Positions 54,556 to 63,624 are shown, numbered from the stretch's first letter. The stretch is DNA of 64,000 nucleotides from Negadavirga shengliensis (GCF_042652345.1 NZ_JBHSJJ010000002.1:186001-250000), one strand, 5' to 3'. The notes: generated by a model from the sequence alone, not told the origin. Made by a program: numbers and translations.

Positions 54556-55002
54556 ATGTATTCGCCAAAAAAGAATAATGAACTCATCAAAGAATTCCTA
54601 TCAAAGCGTGAAGGATTGTCTCTTGATTTTAAACAAAACCTTAGTAATCAGAAAAAAATAGCAAAAACTTTATTGGCATTTGCCAATACGGAAGGAGGTA
54701 AAATTATTGTTGGGGTTTCGGACCGGGGCAGGCTGATCGGCATCGATGCGGAAGAAGAGATGTTTATGGTGAATGAAGCCATCACCAAATACTGCAATCC
54801 GCCTATTAACGTGATATTCGAAGTATTTGAGATAGACTATTGGGAAGATGAACTGCTAAAAGACGAAAAATATTTGTTGATCGTCGATATTCCTAAAAGC
54901 AGCTTAGCCCCCCACTATTTGATAGATGGGACCAAAGAACCTGTTTACTACAGGCGTGTAAAGGACAGGACCCTGCCCAGTGAACTTCCCGGTTCCACTT
55001 AA
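54556..55002 (+). CDS. AlbA_2/Schlafen-type putative DNA-binding protein
   Basis: 148 residues from the ATG at 54556; the TTG at 54541 would add five. The AlbA_2 (divergent AAA_4) pattern is clear: EGLSLDFKQNLSNQKKIAKT, LLAFANTEGGKIIVGVSDRG and IDGTKEPVYYRRVKDRTLPS. This module is found in stand-alone form or in front of helix-turn-helix domains and is linked to nucleic-acid binding, often in regulation or defence. Here it is alone and the role is not known. Its stop overlaps the stop of the converging holin-like gene by 4 bp. Confidence 0.85.
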   Translation: MYSPKKNNELIKEFLSKREGLSLDFKQNLSNQKKIAKTLLAFANTEGGKIIVGVSDRGRLIGIDAEEEMFMVNEAITKYCNPPINVIFEVFEIDYWEDELLKDEKYLLIVDIPKSSLAPHYLIDGTKEPVYYRRVKDRTLPSELPGST

Positions 55003-55370
55003 GACCTGAATCCTTCTCCGAGAGAAATACCGAGAATGGAATTTACCAGGGAAAGTATCAAACTGAATAAAAGTGCCCACCAAAAACCGTCCACTGTAAA
55101 TCCCGATACAATTTTCGCAGCAATGACAACCAGCAAAGCATTGATAACCAACAGGAAAAGACCAAGTGTAATCAGGGTAATGGGTATGGTAAGAAAAATC
55201 AGTATGGGTTTGATGGTGATGTTTAACAGGGCAAGGAGTGCCGCAATGATCACTCCGGTAAGATAATCGTCCACGGTGATGCCCGGCAAAATATAGGCGG
55301 TAAAAATGATTACCAATCCTGCTACCACTAACTGGAACAGGATATTTAAAATCTCTTTAGGTTTGCTCAT
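54999..55370 (-). CDS. phage-holin-superfamily-IV-like membrane protein
   Basis: 123 residues with four membrane helices: LFQLVVAGLVIIFTAYILPG, TGVIIAALLALLNITIKPIL, TLGLFLLVINALLVVIAAKI and FWWALLFSLILSLVNSILGI. The order and the NITIKPIL motif match the PF04020 family of four-helix membrane proteins, often named phage holin family although most are chromosomal and not phage-linked. No phage genes are near. The function is unknown. It converges on the AlbA_2-type gene with a 4-bp overlap. Confidence 0.88.
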   Translation of the reverse strand: MSKPKEILNILFQLVVAGLVIIFTAYILPGITVDDYLTGVIIAALLALLNITIKPILIFLTIPITLITLGLFLLVINALLVVIAAKIVSGFTVDGFWWALLFSLILSLVNSILGISLGEGFRS

Positions 55371-55561
55371 GGTCGGTGCGGGCCTCAGTTACAATAAATC
55401 CTTATTCATCCTAAAGATATAAAATCTTTGTTTCTTGCAAAAATCTTTAAAAACGCTCCTGCTTTTTCCCAAACCGTTTCTGCTTACCGACTGATGAAGT
55501 GTTGTTTAGCCCCTTCACCTTGAAATGCCCCCCCGGACCGGTGCATAGCGGGGTGGGCCGT

Positions 55562-55596
55562 AAAAAATCGAACCCGGATCAAAATATCCGGGTTCG
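55562..55596 (-). terminator. intrinsic terminator after the enolase-superfamily gene
   Basis: CGAACCCGGAT (55569-55579) and ATCCGGGTTCG (55586-55596) form a perfect 11-bp stem with a 6-base loop. On the minus strand it is followed by a T-run (A-run 55562-55567 on the plus strand). It lies 18 bp after the stop at 55615. Confidence 0.88.
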
Positions 55597-55614
55597 CAGA
55601 TCTTGATCCAAAGA

Positions 55615-57084
55615 TCAGCTCCATGTCCTGTCCCAGGAACGGATCTCATTCCAATCATCTGTAGGCGCAAAATACTCTTCACCTTCCCGCAGCCTCCGCT
55701 TCACTTCATCCTCATTCAGCTCAAGGCCTATACCCGGAGCTTCCGGCACTTTTACATATCCGTCTTTTACCAAGGGTTTCTCTATTCCGGTCACAAGGTC
55801 CTCCCACCAGGGATTGTCCACCGAGTGGTGTTCCAAGCCGATGAAATTGTACGTCGCCGCCGCGGCGTGGACCGTACCCATGAAAGTCACCGGGGACGCA
55901 GCATGGTGAATCGCCATGCCGATTTCGAATTCCTCCGCATAGTCTCCGATTTTTTTGGTCTGCAGATAGCCTCCGGCACTGCCGGGATCGGGGTGGACAA
56001 TATCCACGGCTCTTTTCTCGATCAAATCCTTAAAATTCTTTTTGTGATAGGTGTCTTCCCCTGTCAGCGTTGGCGTGGAGAGCGCCTCGGTGATCATCCG
56101 CCACTGCTCCGTGTTCTGCCAAGGCACCAAATCTTCCAGCCAAGCGATGTTATAAGGCTCAAATGCGCGGCCCAGCTTGACCATTTCATTGTAACCCATA
56201 TGACCAAAATGATCAATGGCCAGTGGTATTTCGTAACCCACTTTCTCACGGGCTTTGGCGGCGTATTCCACCATTTTTTCCAGGCCCTTTGGTGTGATTT
56301 GGATATGGGTAAACTGGTGGCGGGTTTGCGCGTAGCTCATTACATCCCTGTCCGTCCAACCCCTAAGCGGCTGCCAGGGTTCGATATTGGTCAAAGTTCC
56401 CTCGATGTCCTTGATCAGACCGATGCCTATGTCCATTTTCAAGAGGGTAAAACCCTGAGCCACCCGGTCCTTCATTTTGGCTGCAAACTCATCTGGATCC
56501 TGCATGGTAGGGGTATCCACATATATCCTGACTTTATCGCGGAACTTACCGCCCATCAGTTGGTACAAAGGCACGCCATAGGCCTTGCCTGCGAGATCCC
56601 ACAGGGCCATTTCCACGCCAGAGACGCCGCCCCCCTGCCTGCCATGGCCACCAAACTGTTCTATTTTTTTGAATATCTTCTCGATGTTGCAGGGATTCTC
56701 ACCCAAAATACGGCTTTTTAGCATCAGAGCGTATCTTTTGTCCGCCCCGTCCCTCACATCACCCAGCCCGTGGATGCCCTGGTTGGTGTAGATTTTCAAC
56801 AAAGGGACATTGCCGTACTGGGCGATTCTCATGTCTGTGATTTTAAGATCGGAGGGATTGGAATTGCGGTTGACCTTCGAAGTGGTATGGGCGAGGGTAT
56901 CCTCCAGCGGCAACATCATCATGCCCGCGAGGCTGATGCCTCCCAAGCCGACTTTCTGTAAAAAGGATCTCCTGTCATTGCCGGTTGCTGAACCCGGCTC
57001 CGCCTTTGGAGCGTGCGCTTTTTCTGTCTTCTCCCTGGCCAAATCAAAATTGTTCTGTTGTAAATGGGTAATGCTTTTTTTCAT
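55615..57084 (-). CDS. Tat-exported mandelate racemase/muconate lactonising enzyme family protein
   Basis: 489 residues from the ATG at 57084; the frame stays open for 88 more codons but without a domain. A twin-arginine motif NDRRSFLQKVGLGG (Arg38-Arg39) follows an unusual 35-residue hydrophilic lead. The enolase-superfamily core has the N-terminal capping domain (IAQYGNVPLLKIYTNQGIHG), the barrel with KMDIG, metal ligands in AIDHFG, WLEDLV and TGEDTYH, and an AIHHAASP end. The pattern is closest to sugar-acid dehydratases. Periplasmic placement is odd for such an enzyme but known in Bacteroidota. It is near two sulfatases and a lyase, so a sugar-acid from a uronate glycan is a plausible substrate. 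Confidence 0.85.
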   Translation of the reverse strand: MKKSITHLQQNNFDLAREKTEKAHAPKAEPGSATGNDRRSFLQKVGLGGISLAGMMMLPLEDTLAHTTSKVNRNSNPSDLKITDMRIAQYGNVPLLKIYTNQGIHGLGDVRDGADKRYALMLKSRILGENPCNIEKIFKKIEQFGGHGRQGGGVSGVEMALWDLAGKAYGVPLYQLMGGKFRDKVRIYVDTPTMQDPDEFAAKMKDRVAQGFTLLKMDIGIGLIKDIEGTLTNIEPWQPLRGWTDRDVMSYAQTRHQFTHIQITPKGLEKMVEYAAKAREKVGYEIPLAIDHFGHMGYNEMVKLGRAFEPYNIAWLEDLVPWQNTEQWRMITEALSTPTLTGEDTYHKKNFKDLIEKRAVDIVHPDPGSAGGYLQTKKIGDYAEEFEIGMAIHHAASPVTFMGTVHAAAATYNFIGLEHHSVDNPWWEDLVTGIEKPLVKDGYVKVPEAPGIGLELNEDEVKRRLREGEEYFAPTDDWNEIRSWDRTWS

Positions 57085-57139
57085 CTCATTATATTGGGTT
57101 AGTTGTGAAAAAGAGACAGAAGGGAATTCCGTCCCACAG

Positions 57140-57407
57140 TGACTAAATTTAAAGATAAAAATGAAATTATCTAAACGGGACAGCCTTTGGGAAATCCATA
57201 TTCTGATAAGCGAACCAACAATCGAAATAAGTGGCCCACCGTGATGGACACACAGGCCGCAGTGAGGGGGTTCCGGTGAAACGTTTTGTGTCTGAGTGAA
57301 ATAGCCGCAAAGGGGGGAGAAAACAATGATTCGTGTCAACGAGAACAATTCGCTTTTTTAGACAGTCTCATAATGACTAAAATTAAAAATAAAAATGAAA
57401 TTATCTA
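57140..57407. repeat. duplicated AT-rich element of about 35 bp
   Basis: The element at 57140-57174 (TGACTAAATTTAAAGATAAA, then AATGAAATTATCTAA) occurs again at 57374-57407 with two or three changes, 234 bp away and in the same orientation. The first copy lies 56 bp upstream of the enolase-superfamily gene start, the second next to the end of a toxin-antitoxin relic. It may be a duplicated promoter segment or a site used in the deletion that cut the relic. Confidence 0.6.
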
Positions 57408-57433
57408 ATCCTGATGGTGCCGGGACGGTGGAG

Positions 57434-57621
57434 ATGATGATGGCCAGGGAAATATCAGACAAATACTTTCCCGCCCGGTCATAATTTAACTGTTTGGTAT
57501 CATCTATTGATTTTCTTAAAATGGGGTTTTTGATGGACTGCTGGGTTAGCAGGTCAACTTTTCGGGCAAAAAACTCCTCGAATGCGTCCCATAATGAAAG
57601 GAGGAGTTCTCCTTTTTCCAC
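57434..57621 (-). pseudogene. relic of an MNT-nucleotidyltransferase/HepT toxin-antitoxin pair
   Basis: An open frame from a GTG at 57621 encodes LWDAFEEFFARKVDLLTQQS, then IKNPILRKSIDDTKQLNYDR, then AGKYLSDISLAI. The first two pieces match the C-terminal end of MntA-type nucleotidyltransferases (RKVDLLT, SIKNP, TKQL-Y-DRAG). The last piece matches the start of HepT partners (KYLSDI-AI). The N-terminal catalytic part with the GSxxxD motif and the rest of HepT are missing, and the two ends are fused in one frame. It looks like the scar of a deletion next to the AT-rich repeat. The frame runs on to 57358 through non-homologous sequence. Confidence 0.55.
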
Positions 57622-57623
57622 AA

Positions 57624-59225
57624 TTAACTTGCAGTCTCTCCTTTCCGCTTTCCTCTTTCCAGCTTTTCTTTTAATTCCTGTAACTGTTCGGGAGACTCAG
57701 AAAACAGGTTGTTTTGTTCAAGACTGTCCACCTCAACGCGGTACAATTGACCCTGCGGCCCGTTCTCCAACGGAGTCTCTGTATCCGGAAATGTAAAACC
57801 TCCTGAGCCAAGCCCTTCTATGTATTTCCATCCCCCACCGCGGATGCTGTACATACCCCTGGATGAATGATGAATCATGGAAGGTCGTATGGGCGTGTCA
57901 AAATCGCCATTCAATACATGCCAAAAGCTAAAACTATCTTCACCGCTGCCGGCTTCAGTCTGACTCCCTGTGAGCGCTGCAAATGTGGCATAGAAGTCAG
58001 TCAGGCTTATCAGATGATCCACCATCCCGGGCTTGTCCGTCATGCCTGGCCAGGAAATCACCAGGGGCACCCGGTGTCCGCCGTCCCAAATATCGCCTTT
58101 TTGGCCTCTCCGACCTTGGTTGGCGTCATGATTATGCAGATCTATTTCCTCCTGGGGCCAGTATGCCCCGTTGTCGCTGGTAAAAACAAATAAGGTGTTC
58201 TCATAGGTGCCATGTTTCTTCAGGGCATTGATGACCTGTGCCACCACATCATCTACTTCCCTGATAAAATCGCCATACAAACCTACTGAAGAAGTCCCCT
58301 TAAATTTTTCAGAAGGCACCCATGGGGTATGGGGACTTGTCAGGGGTAAATACAGAAAAAACGGGTTCTCAGGGTTTTCTGAAGCCCTTTCAATAAATGC
58401 CACGCCTTCTTTTACAATTTCAGTTTGGCAGGTTTCAATCCTGAATGAACGGGACATTTCCCCCTGCCTCCACCATACACCCTTTTCCCAATATACAGCA
58501 TCGTCATTGGTATGCTTTTTATCCCACGCGTATTCTGTGTCCTCTTTTCTGGAAGGATAAAAGTCAGTTGTAAGTATCATATCAGGGTCCACCACTTCCT
58601 GGTTCCTGAGAAAAACATAGGGAGGGATATCCAGCGAGGCTGGATGTATAAAAGAGTAATCAAAACCAAAATCATTGGGGCCGCCGGATACCGGTTGGTG
58701 GTAGTCTACATCGGAATAGCCTGTAATTTCATCAAAATTGGGCTCCCCTGAGCCATCTTTTGTCTGCCAGTCCAAGCCCAGATGCCATTTTCCTATACAA
58801 GCGGTTTGATACCCAGACTTTTTTAAAAGTCTGGCCAAAGTTTTCCTTTCCGGTTCTATGACCGGCTTATCAAAACCCCAGATGCCATAGGCGCCATTTT
58901 CCGAGCGAAAAGCATACCTTCCCGTAAGCAAACCGTATCGGGAAGGCGTGCATACTGAAGCACTGGCATGAGCCTCGGTAAATGCAAGTCCCTGCTGAAT
59001 AAGGTTATCAATAGCAGGGGTTCTTGTTTTTGCCGATGGGTTCAGCGCGCTCACATCCCCATATCCCATATCATCAGCAAAAATGATCACAATGTTGGGT
59101 AGCCCCGATAACTCCCGCTTTTCTTTTGGATCGCAGGAAATATAAAGCAGTACCCAAAAGCCAACTATTAAAACACGGCGCGGATAATCTTTCAAATTCT
59201 TTTTACTCACGTGTATTTCCACCAT
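57624..59225 (-). CDS. sulfatase lipoprotein (formylglycine-dependent, S1 family)
   Basis: 533 residues. A signal with a lipid Cys at 31 (LLYISC). The sulfatase core begins NIVIIFADDMGYGDVSALNP with the metal-binding Asp51-Asp52. The formylglycine site is Cys92 in SVCTPSRYGLLTGR, the canonical C-x-P-S-R. Then come GKWHLGLDWQ, FLYLPLTSPHTPWVP and VFTSDNGAYWP, the usual metal and substrate residues. The C-terminal domain has YSIRGGGWKYIEG. Activation needs a formylglycine-generating enzyme, not seen in the window. It follows the relic of another sulfatase (its ATG overlaps the end of that relic) and probably removes sulfate from a marine-type polysaccharide. Confidence 0.93.
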   Translation of the reverse strand: MVEIHVSKKNLKDYPRRVLIVGFWVLLYISCDPKEKRELSGLPNIVIIFADDMGYGDVSALNPSAKTRTPAIDNLIQQGLAFTEAHASASVCTPSRYGLLTGRYAFRSENGAYGIWGFDKPVIEPERKTLARLLKKSGYQTACIGKWHLGLDWQTKDGSGEPNFDEITGYSDVDYHQPVSGGPNDFGFDYSFIHPASLDIPPYVFLRNQEVVDPDMILTTDFYPSRKEDTEYAWDKKHTNDDAVYWEKGVWWRQGEMSRSFRIETCQTEIVKEGVAFIERASENPENPFFLYLPLTSPHTPWVPSEKFKGTSSVGLYGDFIREVDDVVAQVINALKKHGTYENTLFVFTSDNGAYWPQEEIDLHNHDANQGRRGQKGDIWDGGHRVPLVISWPGMTDKPGMVDHLISLTDFYATFAALTGSQTEAGSGEDSFSFWHVLNGDFDTPIRPSMIHHSSRGMYSIRGGGWKYIEGLGSGGFTFPDTETPLENGPQGQLYRVEVDSLEQNNLFSESPEQLQELKEKLERGKRKGETAS

Positions 59226-59495
59226 TTAGTTTGTTCCAGAACATTACGATGCAATTTTGAAGGCTGCTTCAACCCGCCGCCGGTTTCTTCCATATAATCC
59301 GCCAGTGTTTGGTGAGCCTTTCGGCATTATGTTGATATTTCGGACCAAACGCCAGGCTCTCCCTTTCCATGATGTCCTCTAAAGATTATAAAGTTCCAGA
59401 AATACTTCGTCTTTAAACATCTCCACAATGAATTTGTAATCTTCTTCCAAAACGCATCTTTGAAAATTATCCGTAATATAACAAGCAGATGCTTT
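59207..59495 (-). pseudogene. 3' remnant of a further sulfatase gene
   Basis: Between the two intact sulfatases the minus strand holds a sulfatase C-terminus in three frames. First (59382-59495) NFQRCVLEEDYKFIVEMFKD and then EVFLELYNL, ending at a TAG (59379-59381). Then (about 59305-59382) LEDIMERESLAFGPKYQHNA, then ERLTK. Then (59207 to about 59311) QTLADYMEETGGGLKQPSKL, then HRNVLEQ. The pieces join in the right order to a typical end (YKxIV, ELYNL-ED, LAFxPKY, DYMEETG). Two frameshifts and the loss of all catalytic parts make it a relic. The gene at 59512 has its own complete end, so this is a separate lost gene. Confidence 0.75.
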
Positions 59496-59511
59496 TTATT
59501 CTCCATTCCAT

Positions 59512-60951
59512 CTAGTTTCCCATGTCATAAGCAGACAGTTTTTTAAAAAGTACGAGGTTAACTTCGTTTACATATCCGATGAATTTCCCATAAAGTGACT
59601 TAACCTTATCGGGGTGCTGACCGGATATATCTGTTCTTTCTCCAATATCAGTATGTAGGTCGTACAATTCCATTCTAGCCTTCTTCCATAAAATCACCAG
59701 TTTATGGTTATCCTGTATGATGGCAGAGTGAGGATACCCATCATGGTAACGGTGAAACACAAAATAGTCTCTGGGTCGGTGAACCTGACCTTTACCACCG
59801 CTATGGATGAGTTTCGCAAAACTCCCCCCATCCAGATCGTTCCTCGGCAGAAGGTCGTAACCCGCAAGTTCAGCCACAGTGGGTAAAATATCCCACCCGC
59901 CTACGGGCTCATGGCTCATTTTTCCTTTCTCCACTCCCGGACCTTTGACGATAAAAGGAACCCTGATCCCTCCTTCATAGAGTGTCCATTTGCCGGCTCT
60001 TAGGGGATAATTTCTCATGGGTTTATCAAAGGATTTCGGATCCGACAACTTCTTTTGGCCTGAAACAGGAGGGATGAACTCGGCCGCTCCATTGTCTGAC
60101 ATTAAAATGATATAGGTGTTATCCGATATCCCAAGGTGTTCTACTTTGTCAAGTATTTCACCAACAGAGGTATCCATGTCTTCCAGCATCCCTGCCCATC
60201 CAGGTGAATGGTGCCTTTCGCCGGGCAGTTTATTTTGGTACTTTTCCAGCGTAGTCCGTCTGGTTTGTATATCAACATGAGGGGCATAATGGGAAATCTG
60301 TAGGTAAAAAGGATTCCCCTGATCCACTTGCCTTTCCATAAAATTCACTGCCCGTCTGGTAATGGAGACAGTCCGTTTCGGATCGTCCGTTACAAAAACC
60401 TCTGTCCATTTTTCCCCACTGGCAGACATCAAATTCCCATGACTGTTGCGGGTATCACCATCACTTTCATCAAAACCCAGGTCTTCAGGGAAAATATCAG
60501 CCCGCAAATCCCATTTACCATAGTGGGCCGCTTTGTAGGCAGGATTAGCCGACTTCAAAACCCTTGGAATGGTCAATGCCTGTCCATTTGTTTCAGGGTT
60601 ATAGTTTTCTTTAAAGGTTTCATCCCCCAGCCGGGTAGGCGTTTGACCAAAGATGATGCTTCTCCTCGTTGGCGAGCAAATCGAAGCCGGCGCATAAGCA
60701 TTGGTAAAACGAATACCTTCTTTGGCCATCCTATCGATATGGGGTGTTTCGTAATAGTCGCTCTTAGAATCAGGAATCCGGTCATCTATACCCATTGAAG
60801 TACAACTCCAGCCCTGGTCATCGGTAAGAATAAAAATAAAATTGGGGGATGATTGCTGTGAATAGGTGTTCGATACGACTATCGTCATACAAACCAAAAC
60901 AAAAAGTATCTCGAAATACGACTTTGATGCTAGGTTGTTTGTCTTTTTCAT
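59512..60951 (-). CDS. secreted sulfatase (formylglycine-dependent, S1 family)
   Basis: 479 residues from the ATG at 60951 (a TTG adds five). A signal peptide ends near residue 32 (SNTYSQ). The core starts NFIFILTDDQGWSCTSMGID with the metal-binding Asp pair. The formylglycine site is ASICSPTRRSIIFGQ: the motif is C-x-P-T-R rather than the commoner C-x-P-S-R, a known variant. Then HYGKWDLRAD, LQISHYAPHVDIQ and IILMSDNGAAEF follow. The C-terminus ELYDLHTDIGERTDISGQ is complete. It is 43 bp after the lyase gene and in the same direction, so the two are likely co-transcribed. Together with the second sulfatase it points to a sulfated glycan. Confidence 0.93.
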   Translation of the reverse strand: MKKTNNLASKSYFEILFVLVCMTIVVSNTYSQQSSPNFIFILTDDQGWSCTSMGIDDRIPDSKSDYYETPHIDRMAKEGIRFTNAYAPASICSPTRRSIIFGQTPTRLGDETFKENYNPETNGQALTIPRVLKSANPAYKAAHYGKWDLRADIFPEDLGFDESDGDTRNSHGNLMSASGEKWTEVFVTDDPKRTVSITRRAVNFMERQVDQGNPFYLQISHYAPHVDIQTRRTTLEKYQNKLPGERHHSPGWAGMLEDMDTSVGEILDKVEHLGISDNTYIILMSDNGAAEFIPPVSGQKKLSDPKSFDKPMRNYPLRAGKWTLYEGGIRVPFIVKGPGVEKGKMSHEPVGGWDILPTVAELAGYDLLPRNDLDGGSFAKLIHSGGKGQVHRPRDYFVFHRYHDGYPHSAIIQDNHKLVILWKKARMELYDLHTDIGERTDISGQHPDKVKSLYGKFIGYVNEVNLVLFKKLSAYDMGN

Positions 60952-60994
60952 CTTAAACTGTTTCAATTTTCATTCATTGTATATCTTGGCTGTT

Positions 60995-63607
60995 CTAGTA
61001 ACCATTATTTCGATAATACTGTATGCTATTACGCAGATCGTAAGGTAGTTGGTCCTCCACCTCACTAAAATTGGTCACGCCGTTTTCGACAAAAACCAAT
61101 TTGGAGGCATGCTTATAATTGCCGTTATACGTTTTTCCCTGAAACTCCAACGGATGACCATGTGATGAGAATGCTACCTGTTCTTGTTTATTCATGATAA
61201 TTAGCCCGGGACTCATGGAAACATCCATATTCGCGGCGATTCTCCAATCCCCAATTTGCATATCAACAAGCCCATTTTCGGCCTTTTTTTCTAACCAGTT
61301 GTTGGTCATACCGTGCGGCGTGACACGAATAACCACCAAAAATCTCATTTGAGTAGTCTTTTCTCTGGCTGTGGCTTTAAAATGCCATTGATCATCATCA
61401 TAAGTTTTAAGTTTCCCATGTTGATCACGGCTTTTTCGCCAATTCACAGCGGGGACGTCAAAAGTATCCGCAAGATGCAGGTTAACGGGCCGCGATCCCC
61501 AAAGCCTGCCTATGCCGTCTGCGTCATCAAGAGAGACCGAAAAAACATCATTTTCTTTATCTAAAGTCATGTTTTCAAGACTGTGTATCAACCAGGACCA
61601 TTCCACATCTTTATTTGATTCCAATTCATCGTAGATGACGATAACATCCGGCTTGAGCAGAACAATGTGCCTGTGGTTTTTTGATACACCATAATTTTCT
61701 CCTGTTTCTTTACTTTTGTAGGCATTGGAGGCATCCCCTTTTGTATAAGCGAGGCCTCCACCCTGTATGAACCTGGCGATCCATCCAAACGCTTCCGTAC
61801 TATAGGGCTGTCCTTCTCCGTCCACCAAAATGCCATTTTGGCTTCTGGTATGCTGATACCATCCTGTACGATGCGGGTCTTTCATGGTCACTTTATAACC
61901 CGTCCGGTAAAAGAGTTTTTTTCCCCGATAAAGGATATTGAAGACATTTTGATCAGAAAGCATATGTCCATATGATCCAAAAGGACTTGACCGCATCGCT
62001 ATCATAAGGTCATCCTGCTGCACTCCTGGACGTGTATGCATGGCAGCAAGACCCACATCCTGAAACGTGTATCCCATCGGTAGATCGATCTCTTCAGGAA
62101 CATCAGGTATCGGGATATCGGATGTTTTTGTGGCCCTTATCCATCTCAGCACGTCTTTCTTTGAAAGATCAATATTTTCGTATTTAGCACATTGCCAAGC
62201 ATACCATGCCGCATTTTCATCATTGAGCAGTTTGGCGATTTCAATAGCGAATGCTGCGTATTCCGCCCCAGGCGTATCCATCTCCTCCACATTGTCTCCA
62301 AAGCCATCCGGTGCAGACCCCGGAGGGACATGATAAATCATCCATTTGACTTGACGGTGGTACCATGGATGAGCCTTGAAAAAATCAAACCCCGAAAATT
62401 TCTTGATATACAACGGGATATCCACCATGGTCTCCATATTCATCCGGAAGTAGGAAGCTCCTTCAATCCACCCCCCATCCATTCCACCCAACACCGGAGC
62501 CCTCGCGAGAAACAGTTCATAAGCATAAGACAACCAGTCAGAGGCTTCGTCCACATCGCCATATAAGGCTGTCGCTGTCTGAAAAAAATAATGCAATATG
62601 TGTTGCCATACATGACCGCTTAGAAGCCTCGCCTCTATGTTGTTCGCCCATTCGAGATAAAAGTAAGATGCCCTTGCCGAAACGGCATCCACCAGCACTT
62701 TTCGTTGAAGTTCACTCAAGAATTTATGAAAAGTGTCATAAGCAATCGCCATGGCTACCATGCACCGCGCATGCCCAAAGTCGCTGATACCGGAAACACC
62801 GTTTGGATTCCACGTAGCAACTTCAAGGGCCACTTTCATGCCCTTGTTGGCATATACCTCGTCGTCAGTGAGCAAAAAAGCCTGTGCCATAGAAAGAACC
62901 ACTTTGTAGGCTGAGCTGCCAAGCCGATGACTGGCGTCTTGGCGAAACTTTCTTTCCTGTTCGGCGTCCTCTCCTTTTTGCAGCGAAATACCTTCATTTT
63001 CCCTGGGAATAGGAAGGTGAAGCATTTCGTTTGCCTCTTCAATTATCGCCTTGATGTCATTGTCTTTTTCTAAAATTTTCAGCGCTAAACGGTCCCGTTC
63101 CGTCGTTAACACCCTGGGTTTAGACAAGGGAACTGATTTTAGAAACTGGAAAGAGGAAGGCGAGACCATTGGATAGGCACTATCATCCACCACAAAACCC
63201 TGAAGGTCTGACCAGTTTCCGCCGCTTTTTCTGTATTGCCAATACCAATTACCGAGATCCAGTTTCATATGAGGATTAAACATTGCCCAGGGAGTATCCA
63301 CAACCCCAATGACATCTGTTGTATCTGAAAACCCCTTGTCTTTGGACAAACGCACCTCATAAGTTATTTGTCTGCCCTTTTCTACCGGCCATCTCAACAC
63401 CGGTGGATTCAAGCGAACCGTTTGCATGCCAGATGGCTGAGGAAACTCCAGATACCTTTGGTATACCGCATCGATACCTACCTGCTGAATTCCGGTGGAT
63501 GCTACCCCCGGACTATCTGAGCAGCTTGTACAACATGTTGAAATAAAAAAAACAACACATAAGAACAAGGTAGTGAATTGAAATCCTATATCTTTAATTA
63601 AACTCAT
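60995..63607 (-). CDS. DUF4962/heparinase II/III-type polysaccharide lyase lipoprotein
   Basis: 870 residues. A signal peptide ends in a Cys-rich stretch (STCCTSCSDS), so a lipid anchor is probable. A fibronectin-like N-domain (NPPVLRWPVEKGRQITYEVR, about 60-150) leads into an (alpha/alpha) toroid (about 165-510) with ARLLSGHVWQHILHYFFQTA and GGMDGGWIEGASYFRMNMET, both carrying His/Tyr-type residues expected at a lyase site. The C-terminal beta-sandwich (from about 540) has SSPFGSYGHMLSDQNVFNIL and KNHRHIVLLKPDVIVIYDEL, the heparinase II/III part. Such enzymes cleave uronate-containing chains (alginate, chondroitin or ulvan type) by beta-elimination. The DUF1961 gene upstream and sulfatase downstream support a sulfated uronate substrate. 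Confidence 0.87.
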   Translation of the reverse strand: MSLIKDIGFQFTTLFLCVVFFISTCCTSCSDSPGVASTGIQQVGIDAVYQRYLEFPQPSGMQTVRLNPPVLRWPVEKGRQITYEVRLSKDKGFSDTTDVIGVVDTPWAMFNPHMKLDLGNWYWQYRKSGGNWSDLQGFVVDDSAYPMVSPSSFQFLKSVPLSKPRVLTTERDRLALKILEKDNDIKAIIEEANEMLHLPIPRENEGISLQKGEDAEQERKFRQDASHRLGSSAYKVVLSMAQAFLLTDDEVYANKGMKVALEVATWNPNGVSGISDFGHARCMVAMAIAYDTFHKFLSELQRKVLVDAVSARASYFYLEWANNIEARLLSGHVWQHILHYFFQTATALYGDVDEASDWLSYAYELFLARAPVLGGMDGGWIEGASYFRMNMETMVDIPLYIKKFSGFDFFKAHPWYHRQVKWMIYHVPPGSAPDGFGDNVEEMDTPGAEYAAFAIEIAKLLNDENAAWYAWQCAKYENIDLSKKDVLRWIRATKTSDIPIPDVPEEIDLPMGYTFQDVGLAAMHTRPGVQQDDLMIAMRSSPFGSYGHMLSDQNVFNILYRGKKLFYRTGYKVTMKDPHRTGWYQHTRSQNGILVDGEGQPYSTEAFGWIARFIQGGGLAYTKGDASNAYKSKETGENYGVSKNHRHIVLLKPDVIVIYDELESNKDVEWSWLIHSLENMTLDKENDVFSVSLDDADGIGRLWGSRPVNLHLADTFDVPAVNWRKSRDQHGKLKTYDDDQWHFKATAREKTTQMRFLVVIRVTPHGMTNNWLEKKAENGLVDMQIGDWRIAANMDVSMSPGLIIMNKQEQVAFSSHGHPLEFQGKTYNGNYKHASKLVFVENGVTNFSEVEDQLPYDLRNSIQYYRNNGY

Positions 63608-63624
63608 ACGGTTTGTTTTATTAG

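Noticed and set aside
54556..55002. Defence system, suggested by the AlbA_2/Schlafen-type protein
   Set aside because: It is a stand-alone module with no nuclease, helicase or partner gene next to it.
54999..55370. Prophage, suggested by the holin-family name
   Set aside because: No other phage-type gene is near. This family is mostly chromosomal and the name is historical.
55603..56721. A 372-codon open frame on the plus strand, opposite the enolase-superfamily gene
   Set aside because: It lies wholly antisense to a gene with clear catalytic motifs, has no recognisable domain, and its composition is what a GC-biased third position produces on the opposite strand.
57085..57348. An 88-codon N-terminal extension of the enolase-superfamily protein
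   Set aside because: The extension holds no domain, crosses the AT-rich repeated element, and would bury the twin-arginine signal far from the N-terminus. The ATG at 57084 is preferred.
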